Shown here piece after piece: positions 1 to 7,654 of a DNA stretch of 15,829 nt. A program made the position numbers and the translations under genes. This DNA comes from Desulfobacteraceae bacterium (GTDB lineage Bacteria > Desulfobacterota > Desulfobacteria > Desulfobacterales > Desulfosalsimonadaceae). The stretch spans positions 1-15,829 of the forward strand of contig JAGXHH010000196.1 of NCBI GenBank assembly GCA_024636355.1. The letters run 5' to 3'. The notes under the pieces were generated by a model. The model saw nothing but the letters and a program-made list of their open reading frames with translations, was not told the origin of the DNA and ran no database searches. Position 1 is the first letter of the stretch. Each line of letters opens with the position of its first letter.

Positions 1-36
1 AGAATATGCCGGAGCGAAGCGACATCCGAATACCTT

Positions 37-64
37 CTGGCTCCTGGCTCCTGTATTCTGGATT
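37..64. repeat. Short degenerate heptanucleotide tandem repeat
   Basis: Four consecutive 7-bp units lie head to tail: CTGGCTC twice (37-43, 44-50), then CTGTATT (51-57) and CTGGATT (58-64), followed by CTT. The first three bases (CTG) are constant in all four. It lies in the non-coding stretch downstream of the histidine kinase. A second array with the same 7-bp period but a different motif occurs at 3522-3584. No function is evident. Confidence 0.6.
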
Positions 65-76
65 CTTTTCTAACGA

Positions 77-119
77 ACCAGGGGAATAAAGCCCCTTTCA
101 GGGACAACCAAAACCTGGT
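77..119. other. Nested inverted repeat downstream of the histidine kinase
   Basis: An outer ACCAGG (77-82) pairs with CCTGGT (114-119), and inside it AGGGG (80-84) can pair with CCCCT (92-96). The two pairings overlap at 80-82, so they are alternatives. The element is 18 bp beyond the stop codon of the minus-strand kinase and could act in 3'-end formation. No T-run follows on the minus strand, so it is not a classical intrinsic terminator. Confidence 0.3.
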
Positions 120-136
120 CCTCTGGGCCAGGATAT

Positions 137-2140
137 TTATTCCTGCCGTGACGGTTCGTTTGCAGGTTCATCGAGTATTTCCCGGATTTTTCGGGAGAGT
201 TCGGTCAGGTTGAACGGTTTCTGGATAAATCCGTTGCACCCGCGCTCAAGGATGGCGGCTGCCTGATCATTGAGGCCGTAGCCGCTGGACAACAGAGCCC
301 TGACGGACGGATTGATGCGTTTTAAGCGGTCAAATGTGTCGCTGCCGCTCATGTCCGGCATGATCATATCGAGTACCACCAGATCGATTCGACCCTGATT
401 TTCAATGTAAATCTTTTCAGCTTCCGCACCGCTTTCGGCGGTCAATACGGTATAGCCGAGTTCTTCGAGCATGATCTGGCCGGTTTCCTTGATAATCTGC
501 TCATCATCGATGACCAGGATCGTTTCATTCCCCGCAATCGGAATCTGATCTGAAATCCGCTGCCGTTCTTCTGTCCGCCGTTCTGATGCCGGCAGGTAAA
601 TGTTGAAGGTGGCGCCTTTTCCTTTTTCACTGTAAACGGTGACGTAGCCACCGTGCTGCTTGATAATGCCGTATACGGTGGAGAGCCCTAAACCGGTGCC
701 TTCCCCGTGTTTTTTTGTGGTGAAAAACGGATCGAAAACCTTCTGACGAATTTCCTCATCCATGCCGATGCCGGTATCGGTGAGTGAAATCTTCACGAAT
801 CGGCCATGACGGTCCTGAAATGGGGCAATCTGGCGTGGGGTCAGGTGAATGTTTCCGGTTCTAACGTAAATTTTCCCGCCGTGGGGCATGGCCTGCCAGG
901 AATTAACAAACAAATTCATGAATACCTGTTCCATTTGCCCCAGATCGACAAGGACAGGCCAGAGATTTTCGCATATATCGGTCTGTATGCTGATTTCCTT
1001 TTTGGAGCGGGAAAACATGCGGGAACTGCTGGTGATCAACCGGTTGAGATTGGTGACTCTCATCTCTGAAGCGCCGCTCCGGGCAAATCCGAGCAGCTGG
1101 TTGCTCAATTCGGACCCATATTCGATATACTGCTCCACTGTTTGCAGTTTCTGGAAATGGGGGTGCTCCGGATCGGTTTTCATCAGCATAAGCGAGGTAT
1201 TGCCCTGGATGGTCATCAGGATATTGTTGAAATTATGGGCGATGCCGCCGGCGAGGGTGCCGACCGCTTCCATTTTCTGCGCCTGGAGCAGTTGGGCCTT
1301 TAACCGGTTCTGCTCGGTGATATCCCGGATGATTCCCCGATACCCCATTTCAATGCCGTCTTCCGATTTCCATATGGTGGAGGTAATCAGGCAGTCCATG
1401 GGGGTTTCATCTTTCTGCCGAAATTTTAAGGGGTAATCCTTGACGAAGCCGTTTTTTTCGATGTCTTTTTGAAAGGATTTCCGCTCATCGGGATCGAGAT
1501 AAAGCGATTGAATCGGTGTTTGCAGGAGTTCCTCCCTGGTTCCGAATCCGAACAGGTGAACCGCTGCCGGATTGGCCTCAATGAAGCGGCCGCTTGTGGC
1601 CGTGATATATATGGCGTCCATAGAGGTTTCAAAAAGGGTCCGGTAGCGTTCTTCGCTCTGTATGAGGGCTTCTTCCGCCCGTTTGCGCTGGGTGATATCC
1701 CGGGAAACCCCGATTATTTCCCGGAACCTTCCCTGTTTGTTCTTGTATCCCACGGCGGTAATTTCGGCCCAGATGGTATCTCCCTGCTTCGAAATATAGG
1801 CAATTTCAAATGTATGCACCTTTTCCGGATTGCTTTTGCCATCCCGGATGCGATCGAGTTCAGTTCTCAAATAATCCATTGCAAAGTCATAGGAATCCGG
1901 AGTCAAAATGTATCGGAAAGGGGTGTTCATCACTTCATTCGGGGTAAAACCGAGCAGCAGTTCCACTGACGGTGAAATATATGTCAGGCACATTTCCTTT
2001 ATTGAATAAAACCAGATGAGATCCGGCATGTGTTCGGTAATAAGGCGAAACTTCCGGTCACGATCTTCCAAGGCATCAATTCGGGATTCCAGAAATTCAA
2101 GCTGTTGGTGCATTTGATCGGGGGTCGGGTTTTTGGTCAT
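137..2140 (-). CDS. PAS-domain hybrid sensor histidine kinase with C-terminal receiver
   Basis: This is a 667-residue cytoplasmic-type sensor kinase: no signal peptide or membrane segment is visible. A short N-terminal coiled coil (about 10-30) leads into PAS 1 (about 30-150) and PAS 2 (about 165-275), each ending in an RDIT motif. A dimerisation/phosphoacceptor helix follows with H302 in GGIAHNFNN. The ATPase domain shows an N box (N409, N413), G1 DTGIGM (455-460), F box FDPFFTTK (469-476) and G2 GTGLGLST (481-488). The receiver (about 540-655) has acidic D545/D546, phosphoacceptor D591, S618/S619 and K641. It should autophosphorylate on H302 and pass phosphate to D591. The residue after the histidine is Asn (codon at 1232-1234), where this family usually has Asp. 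No response regulator is adjacent, so the output partner is unknown. The ATG at 2138-2140 has only a weak ribosome site. Confidence 0.93.
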   Translation of the reverse strand: MTKNPTPDQMHQQLEFLESRIDALEDRDRKFRLITEHMPDLIWFYSIKEMCLTYISPSVELLLGFTPNEVMNTPFRYILTPDSYDFAMDYLRTELDRIRDGKSNPEKVHTFEIAYISKQGDTIWAEITAVGYKNKQGRFREIIGVSRDITQRKRAEEALIQSEERYRTLFETSMDAIYITATSGRFIEANPAAVHLFGFGTREELLQTPIQSLYLDPDERKSFQKDIEKNGFVKDYPLKFRQKDETPMDCLITSTIWKSEDGIEMGYRGIIRDITEQNRLKAQLLQAQKMEAVGTLAGGIAHNFNNILMTIQGNTSLMLMKTDPEHPHFQKLQTVEQYIEYGSELSNQLLGFARSGASEMRVTNLNRLITSSSRMFSRSKKEISIQTDICENLWPVLVDLGQMEQVFMNLFVNSWQAMPHGGKIYVRTGNIHLTPRQIAPFQDRHGRFVKISLTDTGIGMDEEIRQKVFDPFFTTKKHGEGTGLGLSTVYGIIKQHGGYVTVYSEKGKGATFNIYLPASERRTEERQRISDQIPIAGNETILVIDDEQIIKETGQIMLEELGYTVLTAESGAEAEKIYIENQGRIDLVVLDMIMPDMSGSDTFDRLKRINPSVRALLSSGYGLNDQAAAILERGCNGFIQKPFNLTELSRKIREILDEPANEPSRQE

Positions 2141-2283
2141 GGTATATTGTTTAATCCCATTCCAGAGGTTGGATCAGGGGCTGACGTATATTCGGATCGG
2201 TCAAATTCCGCAGGCCGGTTTTTTCCGGCAGCAGGTATTGCCCTGACGGGTTGTGCATGAACTGTTGTAGAGAGAAATTTTTG

Positions 2284-2329
2284 GAATACTATAGCATACT
2301 TATGCAATCGTTGTAAACGATTAGTATTC
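2284..2329. repeat. Three nested/adjacent perfect dyads (three-way-junction layout) over the kinase promoter
   Basis: An outer arm GAATACT (2284-2290) pairs with AGTATTC (2323-2329). Inside it sit two perfect hairpins back to back: GCATA-ct-TATGC (2294-2305) and AATCGTT-gta-AACGATT (2306-2322). Only ATA at 2291-2293 and the two small loops are unpaired in the 46 bp. The dyads coincide with the -35 and -10 elements proposed for the histidine kinase, so a set of operator half-sites is the simplest reading. A cruciform or structured RNA is an alternative. Confidence 0.6.
2288..2317 (-). promoter_or_regulatory. Candidate sigma70-type promoter of the histidine kinase
   Basis: On the minus strand TTTACA (2312-2317) is followed after 18 bp by TATAGT (2288-2293), each five of six matches to the consensus. 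Transcription would begin near 2281, giving a leader of about 140 nt before the kinase ATG. That leader contains a small hairpin, GCCGG/CCGGC around a six-base loop (2214-2229). The whole promoter lies within the dyads at 2284-2329. Confidence 0.5.
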
Positions 2330-2419
2330 GTTGTGTTCGTCGATAAACTGGGAAAATTTAGGCATATGAAGAGGGCCGGGGACTGGTACGATAATTTTAG
2401 AAGCCGGCGAGTATTCGTT
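2323..2419. repeat. Pair of 10-bp direct repeats AGTATTCGTT upstream of the kinase promoter
   Basis: AGTATTCGTT occurs at 2323-2332 and again at 2410-2419, 87 bp apart. The proximal copy ends 5 bp upstream of the proposed -35, and the distal one lies just past the etfA stop. The 7-bp core also appears inverted at 2284-2290 over the -10. Three copies around one promoter suggest regulator binding sites, but no protein assignment can be made. Confidence 0.35.
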
Positions 2420-2421
2420 TA

Positions 2422-3396
2422 TTAACCGGAATCATTCATGCGTTCTAACAGCAGGGGAATGAAGGTGGTCAAATCTTCGACAATGCAGAGATCGGCGAAA
2501 TTAAAAAACGCTGCATGTGGATCCCTGTTGATGGCGACAATACAGCCGGATTCCCGGAGACCGGCGATATGCTGGCTGGCCCCGGAAATGCCGCATGCAA
2601 TATACAGCCTGGGGCGCACCACCGCACCGGTGACGCCCACCTGGCATCCATAGGGCAGCCATTGCCTGTCGCAGACCGGGCGGGAACCGGCGACAGCCGA
2701 CCGTGGGAACCGGTCGGCCAGTTGTTTTATCATGTCGAGGTTTTCCGCATTGCCGATTCCGTTTCCGGCCGCCACAACGATATCGGCGGTCTGAAGAGAG
2801 CCTGCATCGGAGCGGGCAGGTTTGAGGCCCAGGGGTTCAATTTTTTCGGAAACGTAAGAGAATTTTTTTATGCGGCGTTTTCCTGTGGACGGTGTTCGGT
2901 TCTCCCACTTGAAAATGCCGGGTTGAACGGTAACGACGGCCGGCATCTTTTCGGCAATTACCCGGGCTACCCGTTTGCCGTTTAATACCCTTCGGGTAAA
3001 CGTGATCCCCCCCTCGCCGTTTTCCGATTTTTCCACTCCGGAGACGCAGGTTGCACCGAGTTTGGCAGCCAGTACCGGTGCGAAATCGGCTCCCCTGGCA
3101 CTATGTGGAATGCAGATATAGCTGAAATCTTGTGCGGCCAGCAGATCAAAAAGGGCTGCGATGTAGCTTTCCGAATCATAGCCCGTAAGGCCGGGTATTG
3201 AAATTCCCAGAATATCGCCGCCGGTTCTGGTTTCGAGTTGATCTAAGATTCCATCGACGGCATCGCCGATAACGCATGCCGTTACCGGATAACCGGTAAA
3301 TCCGGCCAGGATTTCCGCAAAGGCAATAACCTCTAAGCTGACCGGATGGAGACCGGTTTCAGTCGTTTCGACAACGGCAAGAATGGCGTTTTTCAT
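2422..3396 (-). CDS. etfA: Electron transfer flavoprotein, alpha subunit
   Basis: The 324-residue protein has the usual EtfA/FixB length. The N-terminal ETF nucleotide-binding fold runs from about 1 to 180 and contains the family-typical PAVVTVQPG (152-160). The C-terminal FAD domain contains GSRPV (237-241), QVGVTG (252-257), GISGASQHIAG (269-279) and AINRDP (288-293), which bind FAD. EtfA pairs with EtfB to form a soluble FAD-containing dimer moving electrons between dehydrogenases (for example acyl-CoA dehydrogenases) and a membrane quinone reductase, or taking part in bifurcation. No etfB lies on either side: upstream is a divergent unrelated gene and downstream the histidine kinase. Its partner must be elsewhere, so the specific redox partner cannot be told. 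Start ATG at 3394-3396; no strong Shine-Dalgarno is visible. Confidence 0.93.
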   Translation of the reverse strand: MKNAILAVVETTETGLHPVSLEVIAFAEILAGFTGYPVTACVIGDAVDGILDQLETRTGGDILGISIPGLTGYDSESYIAALFDLLAAQDFSYICIPHSARGADFAPVLAAKLGATCVSGVEKSENGEGGITFTRRVLNGKRVARVIAEKMPAVVTVQPGIFKWENRTPSTGKRRIKKFSYVSEKIEPLGLKPARSDAGSLQTADIVVAAGNGIGNAENLDMIKQLADRFPRSAVAGSRPVCDRQWLPYGCQVGVTGAVVRPRLYIACGISGASQHIAGLRESGCIVAINRDPHAAFFNFADLCIVEDLTTFIPLLLERMNDSG

Positions 3397-3459
3397 ATGG
3401 TATAGTTGGTTTCTTATTTGATTGTAGCCAATGCAATGGCAATTTATACGTCACTGCTG

Positions 3460-3495
3460 AATATGCCGTTGCTGATCGGTTTCTGTCAATGTCAA
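3460..3495 (-). promoter_or_regulatory. Candidate promoter of etfA
   Basis: The minus strand carries two abutting TTGACA-like hexamers (3484-3495). The downstream one is followed after 18 bp by CATATT (3460-3465), four of six matches to the -10 consensus. TATAAA at 3443-3448 is another possible -10. It lies 64 bp or more upstream of the etfA start codon. Confidence 0.35.
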
Positions 3496-3521
3496 AAATT
3501 ATTATGGATTGCCGATCCGAA

Positions 3522-3584
3522 AATTGCAATTTCCAGTTCACAATTGACAATTCGCCGTTCATAATTGATTTTTCATTTTGATTA
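3522..3584. repeat. Degenerate heptad tandem array in the etfA/DUF2520 spacer
   Basis: About nine 7-bp steps can be laid end to end, for example GTTCACA (3536), ATTGACA (3543), GTTCATA (3557) and ATTGATT (3564). The loose consensus is RTTSAYA. The clearest internal copy is GTTCACAATTGA (3536-3547) against GTTCATAATTGA (3557-3568), 11 of 12 identical at exactly three heptads. The minus-strand reading frame through it is low complexity and not a gene. It separates the divergent etfA and DUF2520 genes. Confidence 0.5.
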
Positions 3585-3611
3585 ACTTAAAAAAAAGGAG
3601 GCGAGGCATTC

Positions 3612-4484
3612 ATGAAACCCGCTTTTGCCGTTGTAGGATGTGGTCGTGTCGGAACAGCACTGGCAAAATACCTGGCATTTATCGGATATCGGCCGCATGG
3701 GTTTGCCAGCAGATCCCTGGAATCGGCCCAAAAAGCCGCAGCGGCAGCAGGCTTTTCCGGCAAGATTTCCGATCGACCGTGGGAAGTGACAGCAGGTGCC
3801 GACCTGGTACTGATTACGACGCCTGATTCCGCTATCCGTCCGGCGGCAGTTCAGATTGCGGAACACCGGGGCGCTAAAGCGGGCGCGGTATTCCTTCACT
3901 GCAGTGGTGCCTTGTCTTCTGTGGAATTGTCTTCTCTGAAGACAACGGGTGCTGTGATCGGTAGTCTTCACCCCCTGCAGAGTTTTGCCGAGGATGCCAT
4001 GGCGGAAAATCCCTTTTCCGGAATCATGATGGGTGTTGAAGGGGAACCGGCGGCCGTTGCAATGGCATGGCACATCGCAAACGATTTGGAGGCCACCCCG
4101 TTTGAAATCAGCACGGATGGAAAAATCTTGTACCACGCTTCGGCTGTGGTGGCATCAAATTACCTGGTGACCCTCATGAATCTTGCCTTCGAATTGCTTT
4201 CCGCCTCCGGGGTCCGGTCGAACAGCATGATGGAAATTTTAAAACCCCTGCTCCGGGGAACGCTTTCAAATATCGAAATTTCCGGTATCCCTCGGGCACT
4301 GACAGGACCGATTGCCAGGGGGGACGTGGATGTCGTCCGGGCGCACATTAAAGAGATCGGTAAAACAACACCCGCCCTTTTGCACCTGTACAAAGTGCTG
4401 GGGCAGCAGACGATCGCCATCGCAAAGGCCAAGGCAACGCTTTCGGAAACTGCGGCCGAAGAGTTGAAGCATCTTTTAAGCTAA
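3612..4484 (+). CDS. Rossmann-fold DUF2520 domain protein (putative NAD(P)-dependent oxidoreductase)
   Basis: The 290-residue protein opens with a dinucleotide-binding glycine motif GCGRVG (9-14) and strand VLITTPD (66-72), followed by HCSGALSS (96-103) and SLHPLQSF (118-125). The C-terminal helical DUF2520 part holds KILYHASAVVASNYLV (171-186) and ALTGPIARGD (229-238). This arrangement is shared with the 6-phosphogluconate/ketopantoate reductase superfamily, where the helical part closes over the substrate. K171, H175 and N183 are plausible active-site positions (inference from that superfamily). The physiological substrate of DUF2520 proteins is not established. The start has an excellent ribosome site, GGAGG at 3597-3601, 10 nt upstream. 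The gene is divergent from etfA and convergent with the M16C protease, whose stop is 5 nt away. An AAGCGCTT palindrome (4483-4490) spans the junction. Confidence 0.88.
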   Translation: MKPAFAVVGCGRVGTALAKYLAFIGYRPHGFASRSLESAQKAAAAAGFSGKISDRPWEVTAGADLVLITTPDSAIRPAAVQIAEHRGAKAGAVFLHCSGALSSVELSSLKTTGAVIGSLHPLQSFAEDAMAENPFSGIMMGVEGEPAAVAMAWHIANDLEATPFEISTDGKILYHASAVVASNYLVTLMNLAFELLSASGVRSNSMMEILKPLLRGTLSNIEISGIPRALTGPIARGDVDVVRAHIKEIGKTTPALLHLYKVLGQQTIAIAKAKATLSETAAEELKHLLS

Positions 4485-4489
4485 GCGCT

Positions 4490-7471
4490 TTAAATACGAT
4501 AGACCTGCAATCCCGGGTCAAGGATTTCGTTGGCTGCTTTTAATTTTTCCTCGTTTGAGATAACCGCAACCGCCGATGGGGTTTCGGTTCTGCTGAAATA
4601 TTTCTGTCCCAACATCTGGACCTGCTCTTTTGTTACGGAAAGCAGTCGCTGCTTGAAATCTTTTCGCACATCGTCTGAGAGACCGATGAGTTTGCGGTAA
4701 AACGCTTTTGAAGCTCCTGTTCCGGGCGGGTCCGGCCGGTCCAGGTCGGCACAGACCTGCAAGACCGCTTCCTTGATGTCTTCCTGCGTGTACTGGTTGG
4801 AAAGGAGAAAATCGGCGGCGGCATCATAGACGTTGATTGTATTGACAATGTGCGGATCACGATAGGAACCGAAATAGAACAATCCGCTTTCGAGTTGGTG
4901 AACGGAAAACCCGCCGTATGCCCCCCCCTTTTCACGTATTTCACGATGCAGAAACATTGATTTGAGAAGTTTGCTCAGCACGGCAAGCGCCGGAGCATCT
5001 TCATGGCCGAGCCGACGGGTTTCAATGACTTTCGCCACAAAGGAAACAGCTGTAGAGGTGCTCCATCCTTCCCGGGGCATTTCCGGTTCCGGAAGAAAGG
5101 GGGGCGCTTCGAATCCGGCATCCGGGTGCGAATCGAGTCCGGCATACAGTGCTTCGGTCCGCCTTGTTGCTGTTTCCAGATCGTCTTTTTCACCGATTAG
5201 AGCCGTTTGAATGTTGTTGCGACGGAACAGGGTTGCGGCGATCCGTTTCAGGTCATCGGCAATGGCCTTGAGCCGGGTTTCCGAAAGATCTTCGGTAAGC
5301 GCCTTTACGGTTTTCAGCTGGTGGATGCCGTGCCACGTCTCATTGAGTGCCGAAGAAGCCGAGAAGTTCCGGGAGGCCAGTGATATGGCCAGTCGATGGC
5401 CATTGTGGATAATCGCCGATTCAATATCGGAGCGGACCTCCAGGAGCAGGTTTTTCAACCGCTCCAGATCGGTGAACGCATACCCGTTGATCAGTTGATC
5501 GAAAATATCGAACATGTGATCGATATTCCGGGAAAGGCATTTTCCGGACATCGACAGCATCGGCATGCAGAGGTTTTGAGGTCGGGAAAACCGGTTCCCG
5601 GCCGAAACCGACATGCCCAGACCGCCGGTAAACTGGTCAATTCGCCGGGCCATTTCCACGTAATCGAATTCGGTTGAACCGGTGCGGGGCATGGCATAGC
5701 AGAAAAACGGCACAAGGGAAATCAGGTCGGGGGGAAGGGGCTGCAGGCCGATCACGGCCGAGTAGTAAAAGATCCCGGCAGTCGGTTGTTCATAGATAGT
5801 GGCGGCAAGATCCGTCCGGTTGCCGGTTTCATAGACGGTTTTGGTATCCGGTGAGATGTCGCTGAGTTCCAGGGTCGGCAGGCAGGAAATATCTTCATCG
5901 GATTCCTGGAGGTGCACGAGTGCTTCGGCATCGTTTTTCAGTTTCTCAATTTCGGAATCCGACAGGGAGTCGCGAATCTTTTCAAGGTCGCTCATTTCCG
6001 CAAGCTGCATTTTTTCCGCCAGGGACGGGTCCGGTTCCAGGGTCAACAGGACGCGGTGCGGATTGTTGAGAAAATATTTTTGAATCCGGCTTTCCAGAAG
6101 ATTGCCGTTTTCGAGTTCCCGATAGAATCGTTCCAGCAGCGCTTCAAACTTCAGCACGGAAGCGGGATCGCCATGATGCAGCCAGTCGCCGGAGCAACGC
6201 AGCAGCAGTTTCAACCCGTAAGGAAAGGGGGAGTTGCTGACTTCCTTGCGGTGAAATTCAATCTGGTGGAGGGCTGCGTCCACCAGCCGCCGATCAATTC
6301 CGTTTTCGGCAAGATCGCTGAGGACATTGAAAATGATTTTTTCGACATCTGCAGCCGATTCGGTCCGGATGTCTTTTAAGCCGCAGGCGAACATCGTGTC
6401 CTTGTTTTCCGCATCGTAGCCGGTGCCGTCGCTAAGCGTGCTGCCAAGGCCGGAATCGGTCAGCGCTTTGCGCAGGGGAGACCCGGAATTGCCGATCAGC
6501 ACCTGTTCGAGAACCGTTAATACCAGCACTTCAAATGATTCGCGGACATCTGCGGTCAGCCACGCAACGCTGGCCTGCGATTTTTGCTCGGCATTTTCAA
6601 CAGGGTCGATGGGGTAATAATATGTGGCGGTTTTGGGCTGATCCCAATGGGGCTGCGAGGAAACGTCGGTGTTCGGATCAATCCGTGAAAAATTGTCGAG
6701 GATCGTTTTTTCGATGTATTCCAAATGGGGTGTCAGCGGCAGATCGCCATAGGTGAAGAAAAATGCGTTGCTCGGGTGGTAGTGGTACTTGTGAAATGCC
6801 AGCAGGTCTTCATGGGTCAGCTTCGGGATATCCTCCGGCTTTCCTCCCGAGTTGTAGCTGTATGTCGTATCCGGATAAAGCGCATTTAACAGGGACCGGG
6901 CCATGATCTGGTCCGGAGAAGACATCGCGCCTTTCATTTCATTGTAGACTACGCCCTTGTAGGCCAGTCGGAATCCGCCGGGAGCATCCGGGTCCGGTTC
7001 GGCTTCGATCCGGTGGCCTTCCTGTCGGAAGCTGAGGGGATCGAGTTTGGGATAGAATACCGAATCCAGGTAGACCGCCATCAGGTTGTAGTAATCTTTT
7101 GTGTTCTGGGTGGCGAAAGGATACATTGTCCAGTCAGATGCGGTCAATGCGTTCATGAAGGTATTCAGGCTGCGCTTCATCATGGAGAAAAACGGATCGC
7201 GTACCGGGAAATGAACCGAACCGCAAAGGGCGATGTGCTCCAGTATGTGGGCGACGCCGGTGGAATCCGTGGGCACGGTTTTTAATGTCACGGCAAATGC
7301 ATTTTCCGAATCCGGACGGCTGATGTGGATATGTTTTGCTCCGGTATTGATGTGTGCGAGTTCATAATAAATGGCGGAAATTTCCGGAAGGTCCATTATG
7401 TTGTCAATCCGGTAGCCGCCGATACGGCCGCCGGTCTCAAGTCCTGAATTTCTCGGATCTGTGGGTTGCAT
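4490..7471 (-). CDS. M16C family zinc metallopeptidase, PreP (presequence protease)-like
   Basis: The 993-residue length fits the single-chain M16C (PreP/Cym1) group, which cuts unstructured peptides inside a closed chamber made by two homologous halves. The inverted zinc motif HILEH gives H75, E78 and H79, and the third zinc ligand is E178 in YNEMKGA. The C-terminal half supplies the substrate-positioning pair R846 and Y852 in REKGGAYGG, almost the same spacing as R848/Y854 of PreP. All expected catalytic residues are therefore present and the enzyme should be active. No signal peptide is visible, so a cytoplasmic role in degrading peptide fragments is likely (inference). A central helical linker of charged residues falls near 490-540. 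The ATG at 7469-7471 has GGAG (7481-7484) nine nt upstream. It is transcribed alone and converges on the DUF2520 gene. Confidence 0.93.
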   Translation of the reverse strand: MQPTDPRNSGLETGGRIGGYRIDNIMDLPEISAIYYELAHINTGAKHIHISRPDSENAFAVTLKTVPTDSTGVAHILEHIALCGSVHFPVRDPFFSMMKRSLNTFMNALTASDWTMYPFATQNTKDYYNLMAVYLDSVFYPKLDPLSFRQEGHRIEAEPDPDAPGGFRLAYKGVVYNEMKGAMSSPDQIMARSLLNALYPDTTYSYNSGGKPEDIPKLTHEDLLAFHKYHYHPSNAFFFTYGDLPLTPHLEYIEKTILDNFSRIDPNTDVSSQPHWDQPKTATYYYPIDPVENAEQKSQASVAWLTADVRESFEVLVLTVLEQVLIGNSGSPLRKALTDSGLGSTLSDGTGYDAENKDTMFACGLKDIRTESAADVEKIIFNVLSDLAENGIDRRLVDAALHQIEFHRKEVSNSPFPYGLKLLLRCSGDWLHHGDPASVLKFEALLERFYRELENGNLLESRIQKYFLNNPHRVLLTLEPDPSLAEKMQLAEMSDLEKIRDSLSDSEIEKLKNDAEALVHLQESDEDISCLPTLELSDISPDTKTVYETGNRTDLAATIYEQPTAGIFYYSAVIGLQPLPPDLISLVPFFCYAMPRTGSTEFDYVEMARRIDQFTGGLGMSVSAGNRFSRPQNLCMPMLSMSGKCLSRNIDHMFDIFDQLINGYAFTDLERLKNLLLEVRSDIESAIIHNGHRLAISLASRNFSASSALNETWHGIHQLKTVKALTEDLSETRLKAIADDLKRIAATLFRRNNIQTALIGEKDDLETATRRTEALYAGLDSHPDAGFEAPPFLPEPEMPREGWSTSTAVSFVAKVIETRRLGHEDAPALAVLSKLLKSMFLHREIREKGGAYGGFSVHQLESGLFYFGSYRDPHIVNTINVYDAAADFLLSNQYTQEDIKEAVLQVCADLDRPDPPGTGASKAFYRKLIGLSDDVRKDFKQRLLSVTKEQVQMLGQKYFSRTETPSAVAVISNEEKLKAANEILDPGLQVYRI

Positions 7472-7622
7472 AGGTATTGTCTCCGGTGTTGTCGGTTACG
7501 ATCTTGTGGTGCTTTGTTGATAAAATATTAGGAGTTATCTCCAAATCTGCAAATCTCGTTAAAGCGGTCTCAAACGGGCTTGCGGTTCCAATGAATTCGT
7601 TATCAAGAGGACGGAGACAGAT

Positions 7623-7654
7623 AAAAAACAGCTGCCGACTCCTGGCAGTCCCTG
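7623..7654 (-). terminator. Intrinsic-terminator-like hairpin
   Basis: Read on the minus strand, CTGCC and GGCAG form a 5-bp stem with a 7-nt loop (7632-7648). It extends by CAG/CTG across a 3-nt bulge and is followed immediately by TTTTTT (7628-7623). It lies between the winged-helix gene and the protease start, so it could end transcripts coming from upstream or attenuate the protease leader. Confidence 0.45.

Noticed and set aside
2214..2229. GCCGG/CCGGC hairpin with T-rich loop as a terminator
   Set aside because: The six-base homopolymer is in the loop rather than after the stem, in both orientations, so it does not fit an intrinsic terminator.
2284..2329. Triple dyad as an integron attC site or dif-type recombination site
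   Set aside because: The expected core motifs (attC RYYYAAC/GTTRRRY pairs, the dif 28-mer pattern) are not present, and no integrase or cassette context exists.
3359..3562. 67-codon minus-strand frame upstream of etfA
   Set aside because: It is generated by the degenerate heptad array and overlaps the etfA start. The residues are low complexity and no domain is visible.
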